From Methylococcaceae bacterium (GTDB lineage Bacteria; Pseudomonadota; Gammaproteobacteria; Methylococcales; Methylomonadaceae), in assembly GCA_947505055.1 (NCBI GenBank), contig CANNLO010000233.1:1-7333 (forward strand): a stretch of DNA of 7,333 bases. Direction: 5' to 3'. Position numbers and translations under genes: made by a program. The notes beneath the pieces are model-generated. The model was given only the letters and a program-made list of their open reading frames with translations, had not been told where the DNA came from and did no database searches. Below are positions 1 through 6,182 of the stretch, one piece after another; the first letter of the stretch is position 1, and every line of letters begins with the position of its first letter.

Positions 1-384
1 ATTGAAGCCGTTATTCATGAATCTGAATCTTCTTACACACAGTTGCTGATGCTTAGCGTCATGCTCACTACTCCTGTATTGCCGGATTTTATGCGGCAGG
101 TCGTTGCTGAAACCAAACGGATTTACCAACTCAATTTGGCAGCAGATGCTTGGGAGTCTTTTTTACTGGATCGCTCTCGAATCTTACCTGGCTTGAATGA
201 TTTATCCGCCTCAACACTTAAGAAAAGCGGCAATAATATTATTCGCACCTTGGTGGAGGCTGATTACCTTAATAACAATAAACAGCGCCGTTTACAGCCC
301 GTTTATGTACTACCAGAAACCCGCCGTTGGTTACACACGCTAAACAGAGAAGACCTAGAACCCGTTATGGAATGCACGTTATGA
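1..384 (+). CDS. brxA: BrxA (DUF1819), C-terminal part; start lies left of the window
   Basis: The reading frame is open from base 1 to a TGA at 382-384, giving 127 residues. The family is about 200 residues long, so roughly the last 60% is present and the first codons are missing. BrxA is a small helical, DNA-binding BREX protein; its exact job in defence is not settled. Visible marks are a helical middle (LPDFMRQVVAETKRIYQLNL), a segment 'LKKSGNNIIRTLVEADYL' resembling a winged-helix-like end, and the family-typical tail with YVLPETRRWL and a final VMECTL. The identification rests on this tail and on the brxB-brxC-pglX order that follows. The stop overlaps the brxB start (ATGA, 381-384), which implies translational coupling. 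The ATG at 43 is only an internal methionine and should not be taken as the start. Confidence 0.88.
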   Translation: MEAVIHESESSYTQLLMLSVMLTTPVLPDFMRQVVAETKRIYQLNLAADAWESFLLDRSRILPGLNDLSASTLKKSGNNIIRTLVEADYLNNNKQRRLQPVYVLPETRRWLHTLNREDLEPVMECTL

Positions 385-980
385 AAGCACTACAAAGCCG
401 ACTCGATTTAATTCTGGAAAGGATAGAAAACCCTCGTTTTCTTAACAATGATGGTTTGGGTAATGAAATTGGCTTTTGGATTTTTGACTACCCCGCTAAA
501 CACGAGCTGCTGGTTAGGGACTACCTTACGCATCTAAGCGACAAACTGAACAAACGCGGCTACCACTTCATCAACATCAATATCTACGCGCTACTCATTG
601 AGATGTTAGCGTCAAGAGGACTGCTAGAGCGAACGTTTATCCGTGAGAAACAAGCCGGTGTTGAGGCACTGAAAAACACCTTGGCGGGTCCACTTAGCCA
701 GAAAAAAATTGCTGACTTCATCATCGAAAAGACCCAGCCAGACAGTTTGGATTTTGTGCTGTTATCGGGATTGGGCAACGCTTGGCCGTTGGTGCGAGGA
801 CATGAGTTGTTAAGTGCCTTGCAAGATGTGATGGGAAAAACGCCGTTAGTCTTGTTTTATCCCGGCGAATACAGCGGTCGTGATCTGCATCCTTTCGGAC
901 TGATTGACTCTAAAAACTACTACAGAGCATTTAAACTGGTGCCAGAAGACGGCAAACACGTAACGCAGGGACTATCATGA
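381..980 (+). CDS. brxB: BrxB (DUF1788), complete
   Basis: This is a 199-residue protein, the usual size for BrxB, a core type 1 BREX component of unknown biochemical activity. The N-terminus MKALQSRLDLILERIE leads into the conserved GLGNEIGFWIFDYP block at residues 25-38. Near the C-terminus are FYPGEYSGRDLHPFGL (about 159-174) and YYRAF (180-184), both typical of the family. I chose ATG 381 because it gives the normal family N-terminus, overlaps the brxA stop as ATGA, and has a weak GGA 9 bases upstream. An in-frame ATG at 372 would add only MHV. Upstream in-frame ATG 327 would overlap brxA by 58 bases and add 18 residues unlike the family, so I rejected it. The stop overlaps the brxC ATG, again as ATGA. 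No signal peptide or membrane segment is seen, so the protein is probably cytoplasmic. Confidence 0.92.
   Translation: MKALQSRLDLILERIENPRFLNNDGLGNEIGFWIFDYPAKHELLVRDYLTHLSDKLNKRGYHFININIYALLIEMLASRGLLERTFIREKQAGVEALKNTLAGPLSQKKIADFIIEKTQPDSLDFVLLSGLGNAWPLVRGHELLSALQDVMGKTPLVLFYPGEYSGRDLHPFGLIDSKNYYRAFKLVPEDGKHVTQGLS
967..971 (+). promoter_or_regulatory. Ribosome binding site of brxC
   Basis: AGGGA lies 5 bases before the brxC ATG at 977, inside the end of brxB. It is the clearest Shine-Dalgarno sequence in the window and supports ATG 977 as the start. Confidence 0.6.
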
Positions 981-3900
981 ACATTGAACAGCTTTTTTCC
1001 AAACCACTGACACGCGACATCAACGGCGTTGTTAAAGCCGAGCAAGTCGATAACAACAATGTCTACGTTGAGCTGGATGAATACGTCATCACGCAAGAGT
1101 TAGACCGGCATTTCCGACGTTTTTTTGAAATCTATAATCCTTCAGTTAACCCTCGTAATCCTGCCGTAGCCAGTAAAATTGGCGTATGGGTCTCAGGCTT
1201 TTTTGGCTCAGGCAAATCACATTTCATTAAAATACTGGCTTACTTACTGGAAAATCGTGGTGTCGAAAAAGACGGTGAAAACTATCATGCCCTCGATTTC
1301 TTCAAAAATAAAATTAACGATGCCCTGCTGTTTGGTGATATACACAGTGCAGTGTCAAAGCCAGCCGATGTGATTTTGTTCAATATCGATTCCCGAGCTA
1401 ACACTGATGATGGCGATAACGCCATTCTTAAAGTCTTTCTTAAAGTCTTCAATGAACGGGTTGGATACTGCGCCGATTTTCCTCACATTGCCCACATGGA
1501 ACGGGAGCTGGATAAACGTCATCACTATCAGGCATTCAAAACTAAATTTGCCGAGCTAACCGGCTCAAGCTGGGAGGAACAACGCGATGCCTATGATTTT
1601 TATCGGGATGAACTGGCAGAAAGCTTAGCCGCCGCCACGCAACAAACCCTTGCATCAACGCAGCAATGGGTCGAGAAATTAGAAGCCAACTTGCCACTGG
1701 ACATTAGTAACTTCTGTAAATGGGTCAATGATTACCTAGATCGCAATGGCGATAGAAATATTCTCTTCATGGTGGACGAAGTAGGACAATTTATCGGTAA
1801 AAACACCCAAATGATGTTGAAATTGCAGACCATTACCGAAGACTTAGGGGCGATTTGCGGCGGTCGTGCATGGGTCATTGTTACCTCGCAAGCGGATATT
1901 GATGTTGCTATTGGTCAATTTGAAAAACGGGAGGGTGATGATTTCTCAAAAATTCAGGGACGCTTTTACACGCGCTTACAACTGTCCAGCTCGAATACCT
2001 CAGAAGTGATCCAAAAGCGTCTGCTGGAAAAAACCACCACGGCAGCCGAAGCACTTGCCACGGTGTTTGCAGAAAATGGCGACATCCTGCGTAATCAACT
2101 CAGCTTCGACAAAACCACCACCGCCGCACTGAATAGCTACACTGATGCACCATCCTTTGTTGATAACTATCCGTTTGTGCCTTATCACTACTCCTTAGTG
2201 CAAAAGGTCTTCGAGTCTATTCGCACAAAAGGGGCTACCGGTATAAACTTGGCAATGGGTGAGCGCTCATTACTCGATGCTTTTCAGTCGGCGGCCAAGC
2301 AAGTTAAAGATCAGGACATTGGCGTACTGATACCTTTTTTCTGCTTTTATTCACCCATTGAGAGCTTTCTTGAACCGGCGGTCAAACGCACCATCGACCA
2401 AGCCTGTGAGCTTAAAACCTTAACCGAAGGGGATTGCAAGTTACTCAAAACCCTGTTTCTCATTCGTTATGTTGATGTCCTCAAAAGCACCTTAGACAAC
2501 TTGGTTACACTCAGCATCGAGCAAATTGATACCGATAAAATCGCCCTAAAAAAACAGCTTGAAGACAGCCTGAATCGCCTAGAGCGAGAATTATTGATTG
2601 CCCGTAACGGTGATGAATTTATCTTCTTAACCAATGAAGAAAAAGAAATAGAAAATGAAATTCAACACACCGATATTGATCCCTCAGAACTGACCACCAA
2701 GCTCGCCAATAGCATTTTTGATGGTCTGTTACCCAGACAAAATGTCTACCGTTATCCCGTCAATAAACAAGATTTTGCCATCAGCCGCTTTTGCAATGGT
2801 CATCCTCGCGATGGCACAACCCTAGAAGATTTGGTGATTAAAGTCATTTCACCGATGGATGTGCATTACGATAGCTTTATCCATGACCAAGCCTGTCTTA
2901 ACTACAGCTTAGAAGGTGACGGGTGTGTCTTAGTGAAATTACCCGATAATCTGCGACTTTTCGGCTACAAAGGCTTAGACGGAGACCTTGCCCGCTTCGT
3001 TAAAACCGATCGTTTCCTTAAGCAAAATGCGGGGCAGCGACCCGAGCAAGAATACCTCTTGCGTGAAAAGCAGATGGAAAATATCGAACGCGATAAACGT
3101 CTGCGTCATGATCTGGAGCAGCTTTTTACCGAAGCGACTATCTATGCCATCGGAGCCAAATTACAGCCCAAGTCTTCGACACCTGCCGCCATGCTTGACG
3201 AGGCTTACCAATATGTCATCGAAAATACTTTTGCCAAATTAACACTATTAAAACCCACACCCGGTGATGTCTTGCGAGAATTACAAGCCGTATTAACGGC
3301 AGATGACATGGCGCAACTCAGCCTAGATCTTTCTGATGTCGTCTGTAATCCCGAAGCGACCCGTGAAATTGAACTGGTTATCTCACTTAAAATAGAACGC
3401 AATGAGCCAGTGTACTTACGCGACCTCATTAACCGCTTTAGTCATCGTCCCTACGGCTGGCAAGATAATGAAATTCTGCTATTAATAGCCCGCTTGGGCT
3501 TGGCAGGTAAAATAAGCTTTACCTTAAACGGTGATTTACCGCTTAAAAAAGCCTACGAACCCTTTACCAGCGTCCGTAAACGCGGAGAAATTAGAGTCCA
3601 AAAAATCCGTCAACACGACGAACAGCAGCTCAAAAAAGCCGCGAGTCTGGTTAAAAAGCTCTTCAACAAAGTTTTCACCGGCTCAGGCGAAAAAGAGCTT
3701 GCCGAGCTAATCCACCAAGAACTGAAAAAATGGCAAGAACAATTAAACACTTTCCATAACAAAGCGCAGACAGGTCATTTTCCGGGTAAACAAGCCATTG
3801 AATTGGGCTTGGCTTTAGTGGCTGGACTGCTTGAACAAAGCAATAGCTTTAACCGAATTCAACGCCTGCTTGAAGAAGCCAAAGCACTGGAAGACTTTTC

Positions 3901-4591
3901 CGAACAGTTTGAAGACCTCGACGACTTTTACAACAGCCAATTCCAGACCTGGCAAGCCCTCAGCAAAGCCCTGAATGACCAATTTAAAGCCAATCGTCCA
4001 ACGCTGGAAAAAGACCCGTCTGCCAAAAAAGCCTTAGACGAATTACAACGTATTTATCAATTAACGACACCGTATGACCAGCTTAAGTCTATCAATCCGT
4101 TAATTGAGCAAGTACAGAAAATCAACAGCCAGTTGATGCAGGCTAAACGCCAAGTCGCCCATCAACAACTCAACGGCTGTATTGAACGGGTGCAAACCGC
4201 CCTGACCGAAGCCAGTGCGCCACCTGATTTACAAAATAAAGCCCTGCATCCCTTACAACTGTGTAAAAAGCGCATTGATAATACCGACTCCATTGCTCAA
4301 CTGACCAGTGAACAAACTGAAATACTCAGTTATGAAGACGATGCCTACGAGCTAATCAATCGCCATATTGAATCCCAACGCCAAAAAGACACTATCGACA
4401 AAATAGCAGAACCCACAGTCGTTTTGTCGCCCCCTAAACGTACCGTCACCATTAGCCACGCCGACCTCATGGCAGGTCAAACCGACCACAGCTTTATTGA
4501 AACGGAAGCCCAAGTGGAACACTATATCAACCGGTTACGGGATAAATTACTGAATGCCGTCAGAGACGGTGATAGAGTTCGGCTAAAGTAG
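977..4591 (+). CDS. brxC: BrxC, large AAA+ ATPase of type 1 BREX, complete
   Basis: The 1204-residue protein matches the roughly 1200-residue size of type 1 BrxC (formerly PglY-like), the large P-loop ATPase needed for BREX defence. Residues 68-90 hold the Walker A region, with GFFGSGKSH at 74-82 (Lys80, Ser81). ILFMVDEVG around 263-270 is the Walker B strand, with Asp267 and Glu268. WVIVTSQADI at 299-308 looks like a sensor-1 strand. All three are intact, so ATPase activity is expected. A region around 808-870 (PVYLRDLINRF, YGWQDNEILLLIARLGLAGKI) looks like a conserved helical or winged-helix module. From about 880 to 1110 the protein is rich in Lys, Glu, Gln and Leu and is probably long helical or coiled-coil. 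ATG 977 overlaps the brxB stop and follows an AGGGA site. pglX does not follow directly: 1.57 kb of accessory DNA comes next. Confidence 0.95.
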   Translation: MNIEQLFSKPLTRDINGVVKAEQVDNNNVYVELDEYVITQELDRHFRRFFEIYNPSVNPRNPAVASKIGVWVSGFFGSGKSHFIKILAYLLENRGVEKDGENYHALDFFKNKINDALLFGDIHSAVSKPADVILFNIDSRANTDDGDNAILKVFLKVFNERVGYCADFPHIAHMERELDKRHHYQAFKTKFAELTGSSWEEQRDAYDFYRDELAESLAAATQQTLASTQQWVEKLEANLPLDISNFCKWVNDYLDRNGDRNILFMVDEVGQFIGKNTQMMLKLQTITEDLGAICGGRAWVIVTSQADIDVAIGQFEKREGDDFSKIQGRFYTRLQLSSSNTSEVIQKRLLEKTTTAAEALATVFAENGDILRNQLSFDKTTTAALNSYTDAPSFVDNYPFVPYHYSLVQKVFESIRTKGATGINLAMGERSLLDAFQSAAKQVKDQDIGVLIPFFCFYSPIESFLEPAVKRTIDQACELKTLTEGDCKLLKTLFLIRYVDVLKSTLDNLVTLSIEQIDTDKIALKKQLEDSLNRLERELLIARNGDEFIFLTNEEKEIENEIQHTDIDPSELTTKLANSIFDGLLPRQNVYRYPVNKQDFAISRFCNGHPRDGTTLEDLVIKVISPMDVHYDSFIHDQACLNYSLEGDGCVLVKLPDNLRLFGYKGLDGDLARFVKTDRFLKQNAGQRPEQEYLLREKQMENIERDKRLRHDLEQLFTEATIYAIGAKLQPKSSTPAAMLDEAYQYVIENTFAKLTLLKPTPGDVLRELQAVLTADDMAQLSLDLSDVVCNPEATREIELVISLKIERNEPVYLRDLINRFSHRPYGWQDNEILLLIARLGLAGKISFTLNGDLPLKKAYEPFTSVRKRGEIRVQKIRQHDEQQLKKAASLVKKLFNKVFTGSGEKELAELIHQELKKWQEQLNTFHNKAQTGHFPGKQAIELGLALVAGLLEQSNSFNRIQRLLEEAKALEDFSEQFEDLDDFYNSQFQTWQALSKALNDQFKANRPTLEKDPSAKKALDELQRIYQLTTPYDQLKSINPLIEQVQKINSQLMQAKRQVAHQQLNGCIERVQTALTEASAPPDLQNKALHPLQLCKKRIDNTDSIAQLTSEQTEILSYEDDAYELINRHIESQRQKDTIDKIAEPTVVLSPPKRTVTISHADLMAGQTDHSFIETEAQVEHYINRLRDKLLNAVRDGDRVRLK

Positions 4592-4640
4592 CAGTGTGGA
4601 CAGGTTTTTGCCAATCTATAATTAGACACTCAGAGAAATT

Positions 4641-4847
4641 ATGAATATTCAAAAAAATTAACACTGGGTTCCGAAATTTTACCTAAAACAGTTTTCTACG
4701 CCCGAAACTCGCTGTGGAAAAAATCTACAAGTTTGGATATTTGATAAAGAAACAGACAGTGCACCATCGTTGGTAAACGTCAAGAGTGTATATGCTAAAC
4801 GTTATTTGTATTCACCTACTAATGGTAATGGTGAAACAATAGAATGA
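4641..4847 (+). pseudogene. 5' remnant of a DUF4238-type gene, nonsense codon plus truncation
   Basis: One frame from ATG 4641 reads MNIQKN, a TAA stop at 4659-4661, then HWVPKFYLKQFS, LQVWIFDKETDSAP, VNVKSVYAKRYLYSPTNGNGETIE and a TGA at 4845-4847. The block 'KN-x-HWVPKFYLKQFS...VWIFDK...YAKRYLYS' is how DUF4238 proteins normally begin, where the stop position is usually occupied by Gln or His, so a single CAA-to-TAA change would explain the break. These proteins are usually some 250-350 residues; here only about 68 codons remain. The fragment ends exactly where the 23-base copy of the pglX start begins (4843). Function of the family: unknown to me, but such genes occur in defence-rich regions. 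The family call comes from motif memory, not a search. It could instead be read through by stop suppression, but the 3' truncation makes a working product unlikely. Confidence 0.65.
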
Positions 4848-4865
4848 ACACCAACAACATCAAAA
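4843..4865 (+). repeat. 23-base direct repeat, upstream copy of the pglX start
   Basis: These 23 bases (beginning aATGAACACCAACAACATC) are identical to 6160-6182, which covers the base before the pglX ATG and its first seven codons. After the repeat the two sites diverge completely (ACCCGTAAAG here, AATACGCCCC in pglX). The copy could start translation at 4844, but the frame ends at TAG 4886-4888 after 14 codons (MNTNNIKTRKVDFR), so it is a dead fragment. It marks the left border of the SIR2 cassette. Confidence 0.93.
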
Positions 4866-4873
4866 CCCGTAAA

Positions 4874-4896
4874 GTGGATTTTCGCTAGCAATCCAC
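4874..4896 (+). repeat. Small hairpin just inside the cassette's left edge
   Basis: GTGGATT (4874-4880) and AATCCAC (4890-4896) form a perfect 7-bp stem with a 9-base loop. AAA 4871-4873 can pair with TTT 4899-4901 across a 2-base bulge, and TTTT follows the stem. This is a weak terminator-like shape that could limit transcription from brxC into the cassette. The T-run is short and interrupted, so a terminator call is not firm. Confidence 0.4.
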
Positions 4897-4931
4897 CCTT
4901 TTGGTATTACACCGATGGCGGTTTGCTAGCG
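4883..4931 (+). repeat. Inverted repeat CGCTAGCA / TGCTAGCG
   Basis: CGCTAGCA at 4883-4890 is the exact reverse complement of TGCTAGCG at 4924-4931, with 33 bases between. The left arm lies in the loop of the hairpin at 4874-4896 and shares base 4890 with its right arm. The right arm overlaps the outer part of the longer inverted repeat at 4917-5062. These pairings therefore compete with one another in RNA. Confidence 0.6.
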
Positions 4932-5062
4932 TGACTGTGAAAGTATTCGGTTTTTGAAACTGTAAACACAATATGTTGTATTTAAAATAGAAATTTACAC
5001 TATATATTGAAATATGAATAAATAATTCTGAATACTTTCACAGTCTCTAGCGCCAAAACGCC
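4917..5062 (+). repeat. 146-bp element with long imperfect inverted repeats, perfect 16-bp core
   Basis: GACTGTGAAAGTATTC at 4933-4948 is perfectly complementary to 5030-5045. Outside this core, after a small bulge, GCTAG (4925-4929) matches CTAGC (5047-5051), and GGCG (4917-4920) matches CGCC (5059-5062) across a few mismatches and extra bases. The arms are thus about 32 bases with gaps. The 81-base loop (4949-5029) is strongly AT-rich. It could be a short MITE-like insertion, a protein-binding or recombination site, or a large hairpin in the SIR2 leader. I see no clear target duplication around it and no terminator-type T-run. Confidence 0.7.
4949..5029 (+). promoter_or_regulatory. AT-rich candidate promoter region for the SIR2-like gene
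   Basis: This loop of the inverted repeat is the most AT-rich stretch in the window and ends 43 bases before the SIR2 start. TTTACA (4994-4999) could be a -35 box, with AT-rich hexamers such as AATAAA at 5017-5022 as a poor -10 at 17 bases. An alternative is TTGTAT (4976-4981) with TATATA at 5001-5006, whose 19-base spacing is too wide. TGTAAA (4961-4966) and TTTACA (4994-4999) are also inverted copies. None is a strong consensus match. The call rests mainly on composition and position. Confidence 0.3.
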
Positions 5063-5072
5063 CTATGCACTA

Positions 5073-6077
5073 ATGATTACAACAAACACCTTATTAATAG
5101 TTGGAGCCGGTGCAAGTGTACCCTATGGGTATCCTGTTGGCTTTCAGTTAAGAAACAAACTATGCAATCCTGATAATTTGCAAGACCTTGCCGAATTTGT
5201 AGATAAGAGCTTAATTAAAAAATTCTGTGAAGAATTTTCATCCGCACAGAGATATTCAATTGATTCATTTCTTTCGCACAGAGCGGATGAATACATAATA
5301 TTAGATGGCGAAAATCAATCGCAATTTACATTTGGAAAATTAGGTAAATTAGCAATTGCAAGTCAATTGCTTAAATGCGAAAGTCCAATCAACTTAGAAA
5401 ATCCCATTGACGCAAACGATCATTGGCTCATGTACTTATGGAGCTGTCTTACACGAAACGACCTTCCAAAGTCGGAATTCAAAAATAATAACATCAAAAT
5501 TATCACGTTCAATTATGATCGAGTCGTAGAGCAATATTTTCAAACTGTCTTAATGAAATATTATGGCGTAGGTCTGGATGAAGCAATAGATCTGAGAAAG
5601 CATATTGAAATAATTCATGTATATGGGGTTTTGCAAAAATTGGAAGATCGGCCCTACGGAAAAATAGATGATCTTTCCAAAGCCTCTGAATGCATTAAAG
5701 TAATACCTGAAGCTAGAAAAGAGGATGAAACGGAGTTTACAAGAGCAAAGGAGATCATCTCTTGGGCAAATAAAATTTGTTTTATTGGTTTTGGTTTTGA
5801 TGAAATAAATTTATCGAGGCTTGGCTTAAATAGGCCGTTTTCTAAACTGTGGTGCAAAGATTTAGACGGAGCGTACTTTCCGAACCCAGGATCTGTTCAA
5901 TACGGATTTTCAAGATACAAAATGACAACAGCTGAAATTAACGAAGTAATGAAAAGATTGAATGGTGGATTCGTTATAGCACCTGGGATAATTCAGCATA
6001 AAGTAAGCAGAAAAGGCGTAGAAAAATTAAAAACACTTGGATATTTGAAGCATATTAACTTTTTCTCGGAGTCATGA
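5073..6077 (+). CDS. Stand-alone SIR2-like protein, predicted NAD-consuming antiphage effector
   Basis: The 334-residue protein has the layout of bacterial SIR2-like domains. LLIVGAGASVPYGYP near the N-terminus (GAGAS 11-15) is the dinucleotide-binding loop. IKIITFNYDRVVE gives the FNYD motif with Asn147 and Asp149. IEIIHVYGVL gives His182. ICFIGFGFDEINLSRL (GFGF 239-242) is the late Rossmann strand. In defence proteins of this class (for example ThsA and DSR2) the equivalent Asn and His are needed for NAD cleavage, and the 35-residue spacing here is similar. All key residues are present, so NADase activity is plausible, but it is not shown. No partner or sensor domain, signal peptide or membrane segment is visible. 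It sits between brxC and pglX and is AT-richer than both, which points to transfer. ATG 5073 places the first strand normally, but no Shine-Dalgarno is seen. A protein deacylase role is less likely. Confidence 0.8.
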   Translation: MITTNTLLIVGAGASVPYGYPVGFQLRNKLCNPDNLQDLAEFVDKSLIKKFCEEFSSAQRYSIDSFLSHRADEYIILDGENQSQFTFGKLGKLAIASQLLKCESPINLENPIDANDHWLMYLWSCLTRNDLPKSEFKNNNIKIITFNYDRVVEQYFQTVLMKYYGVGLDEAIDLRKHIEIIHVYGVLQKLEDRPYGKIDDLSKASECIKVIPEARKEDETEFTRAKEIISWANKICFIGFGFDEINLSRLGLNRPFSKLWCKDLDGAYFPNPGSVQYGFSRYKMTTAEINEVMKRLNGGFVIAPGIIQHKVSRKGVEKLKTLGYLKHINFFSES

Positions 6078-6160
6078 CAGATTATTGCAAGAATTGGCTA
6101 CATACGTAGTCTTTAACTATGCAGCCAATCTGGTAACCCTACTCTTTATAGATATACACA
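6078..6160 (+). promoter_or_regulatory. Leader between SIR2-like gene and pglX, with one hairpin
   Basis: ATTGGCT (6093-6099) pairs with AGCCAAT (6123-6129). After one mismatch CAT (6101-6103) pairs with ATG (6119-6121), leaving a 15-base loop. No T-run follows, so this is not a good terminator, and transcription probably continues into pglX. No convincing ribosome binding site is seen before ATG 6161; the bases just upstream are AGATATACACA. Confidence 0.35.
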
Positions 6161-6182
6161 ATGAACACCAACAACATCAAAA
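6160..6182 (+). repeat. 23-base direct repeat, downstream copy at the true pglX start
   Basis: These bases are identical to 4843-4865. This copy belongs to the intact pglX frame and marks the right border of the SIR2 cassette. Confidence 0.93.

Larger units (their letters stand above)
4843..6182 (+). other. Putative accessory defence cassette (SIR2 gene) inserted at the pglX start
   Basis: The 1294 bases between the two 23-base repeats hold a leader with inverted repeats and one SIR2-like gene, with no integrase or transposase. The repeats lie at the exact pglX start, and the right copy keeps pglX in frame, so the insertion is non-destructive. Loss of the segment between the repeats would leave a normal pglX start just behind the DUF4238 fragment. 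The segment is visibly AT-richer than the BREX genes around it (rows at 5221 and 5581 count to about 33% and 28% GC by hand). The mechanism is open: site-specific integration with the pglX start as the attachment core, or homologous or microhomology recombination between related BREX loci. A 23-base duplication is long for a transposon target site. Confidence 0.5.

Noticed and set aside
327..380. An 18-residue N-terminal extension of BrxB from ATG 327
   Set aside because: It would overlap brxA by 58 bases and add residues unlike the family. ATG 381 gives the normal start and the ATGA overlap.
4844..4888. A 14-codon small gene MNTNNIKTRKVDFR
   Set aside because: Its first half is only the copied pglX start and the frame ends at once, so it is best read as a repeat remnant, not a peptide gene.
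6093..6129. Intrinsic terminator behind the SIR2-like gene
   Set aside because: A hairpin is present, but it is modest, has a large loop and lacks a following T-run.
4843..6182. Classical insertion sequence with target-site duplication
   Set aside because: No transposase is present, no terminal inverted repeats lie at the borders, and 23 bases is long for a target duplication. The inverted repeats found are internal to the leader.
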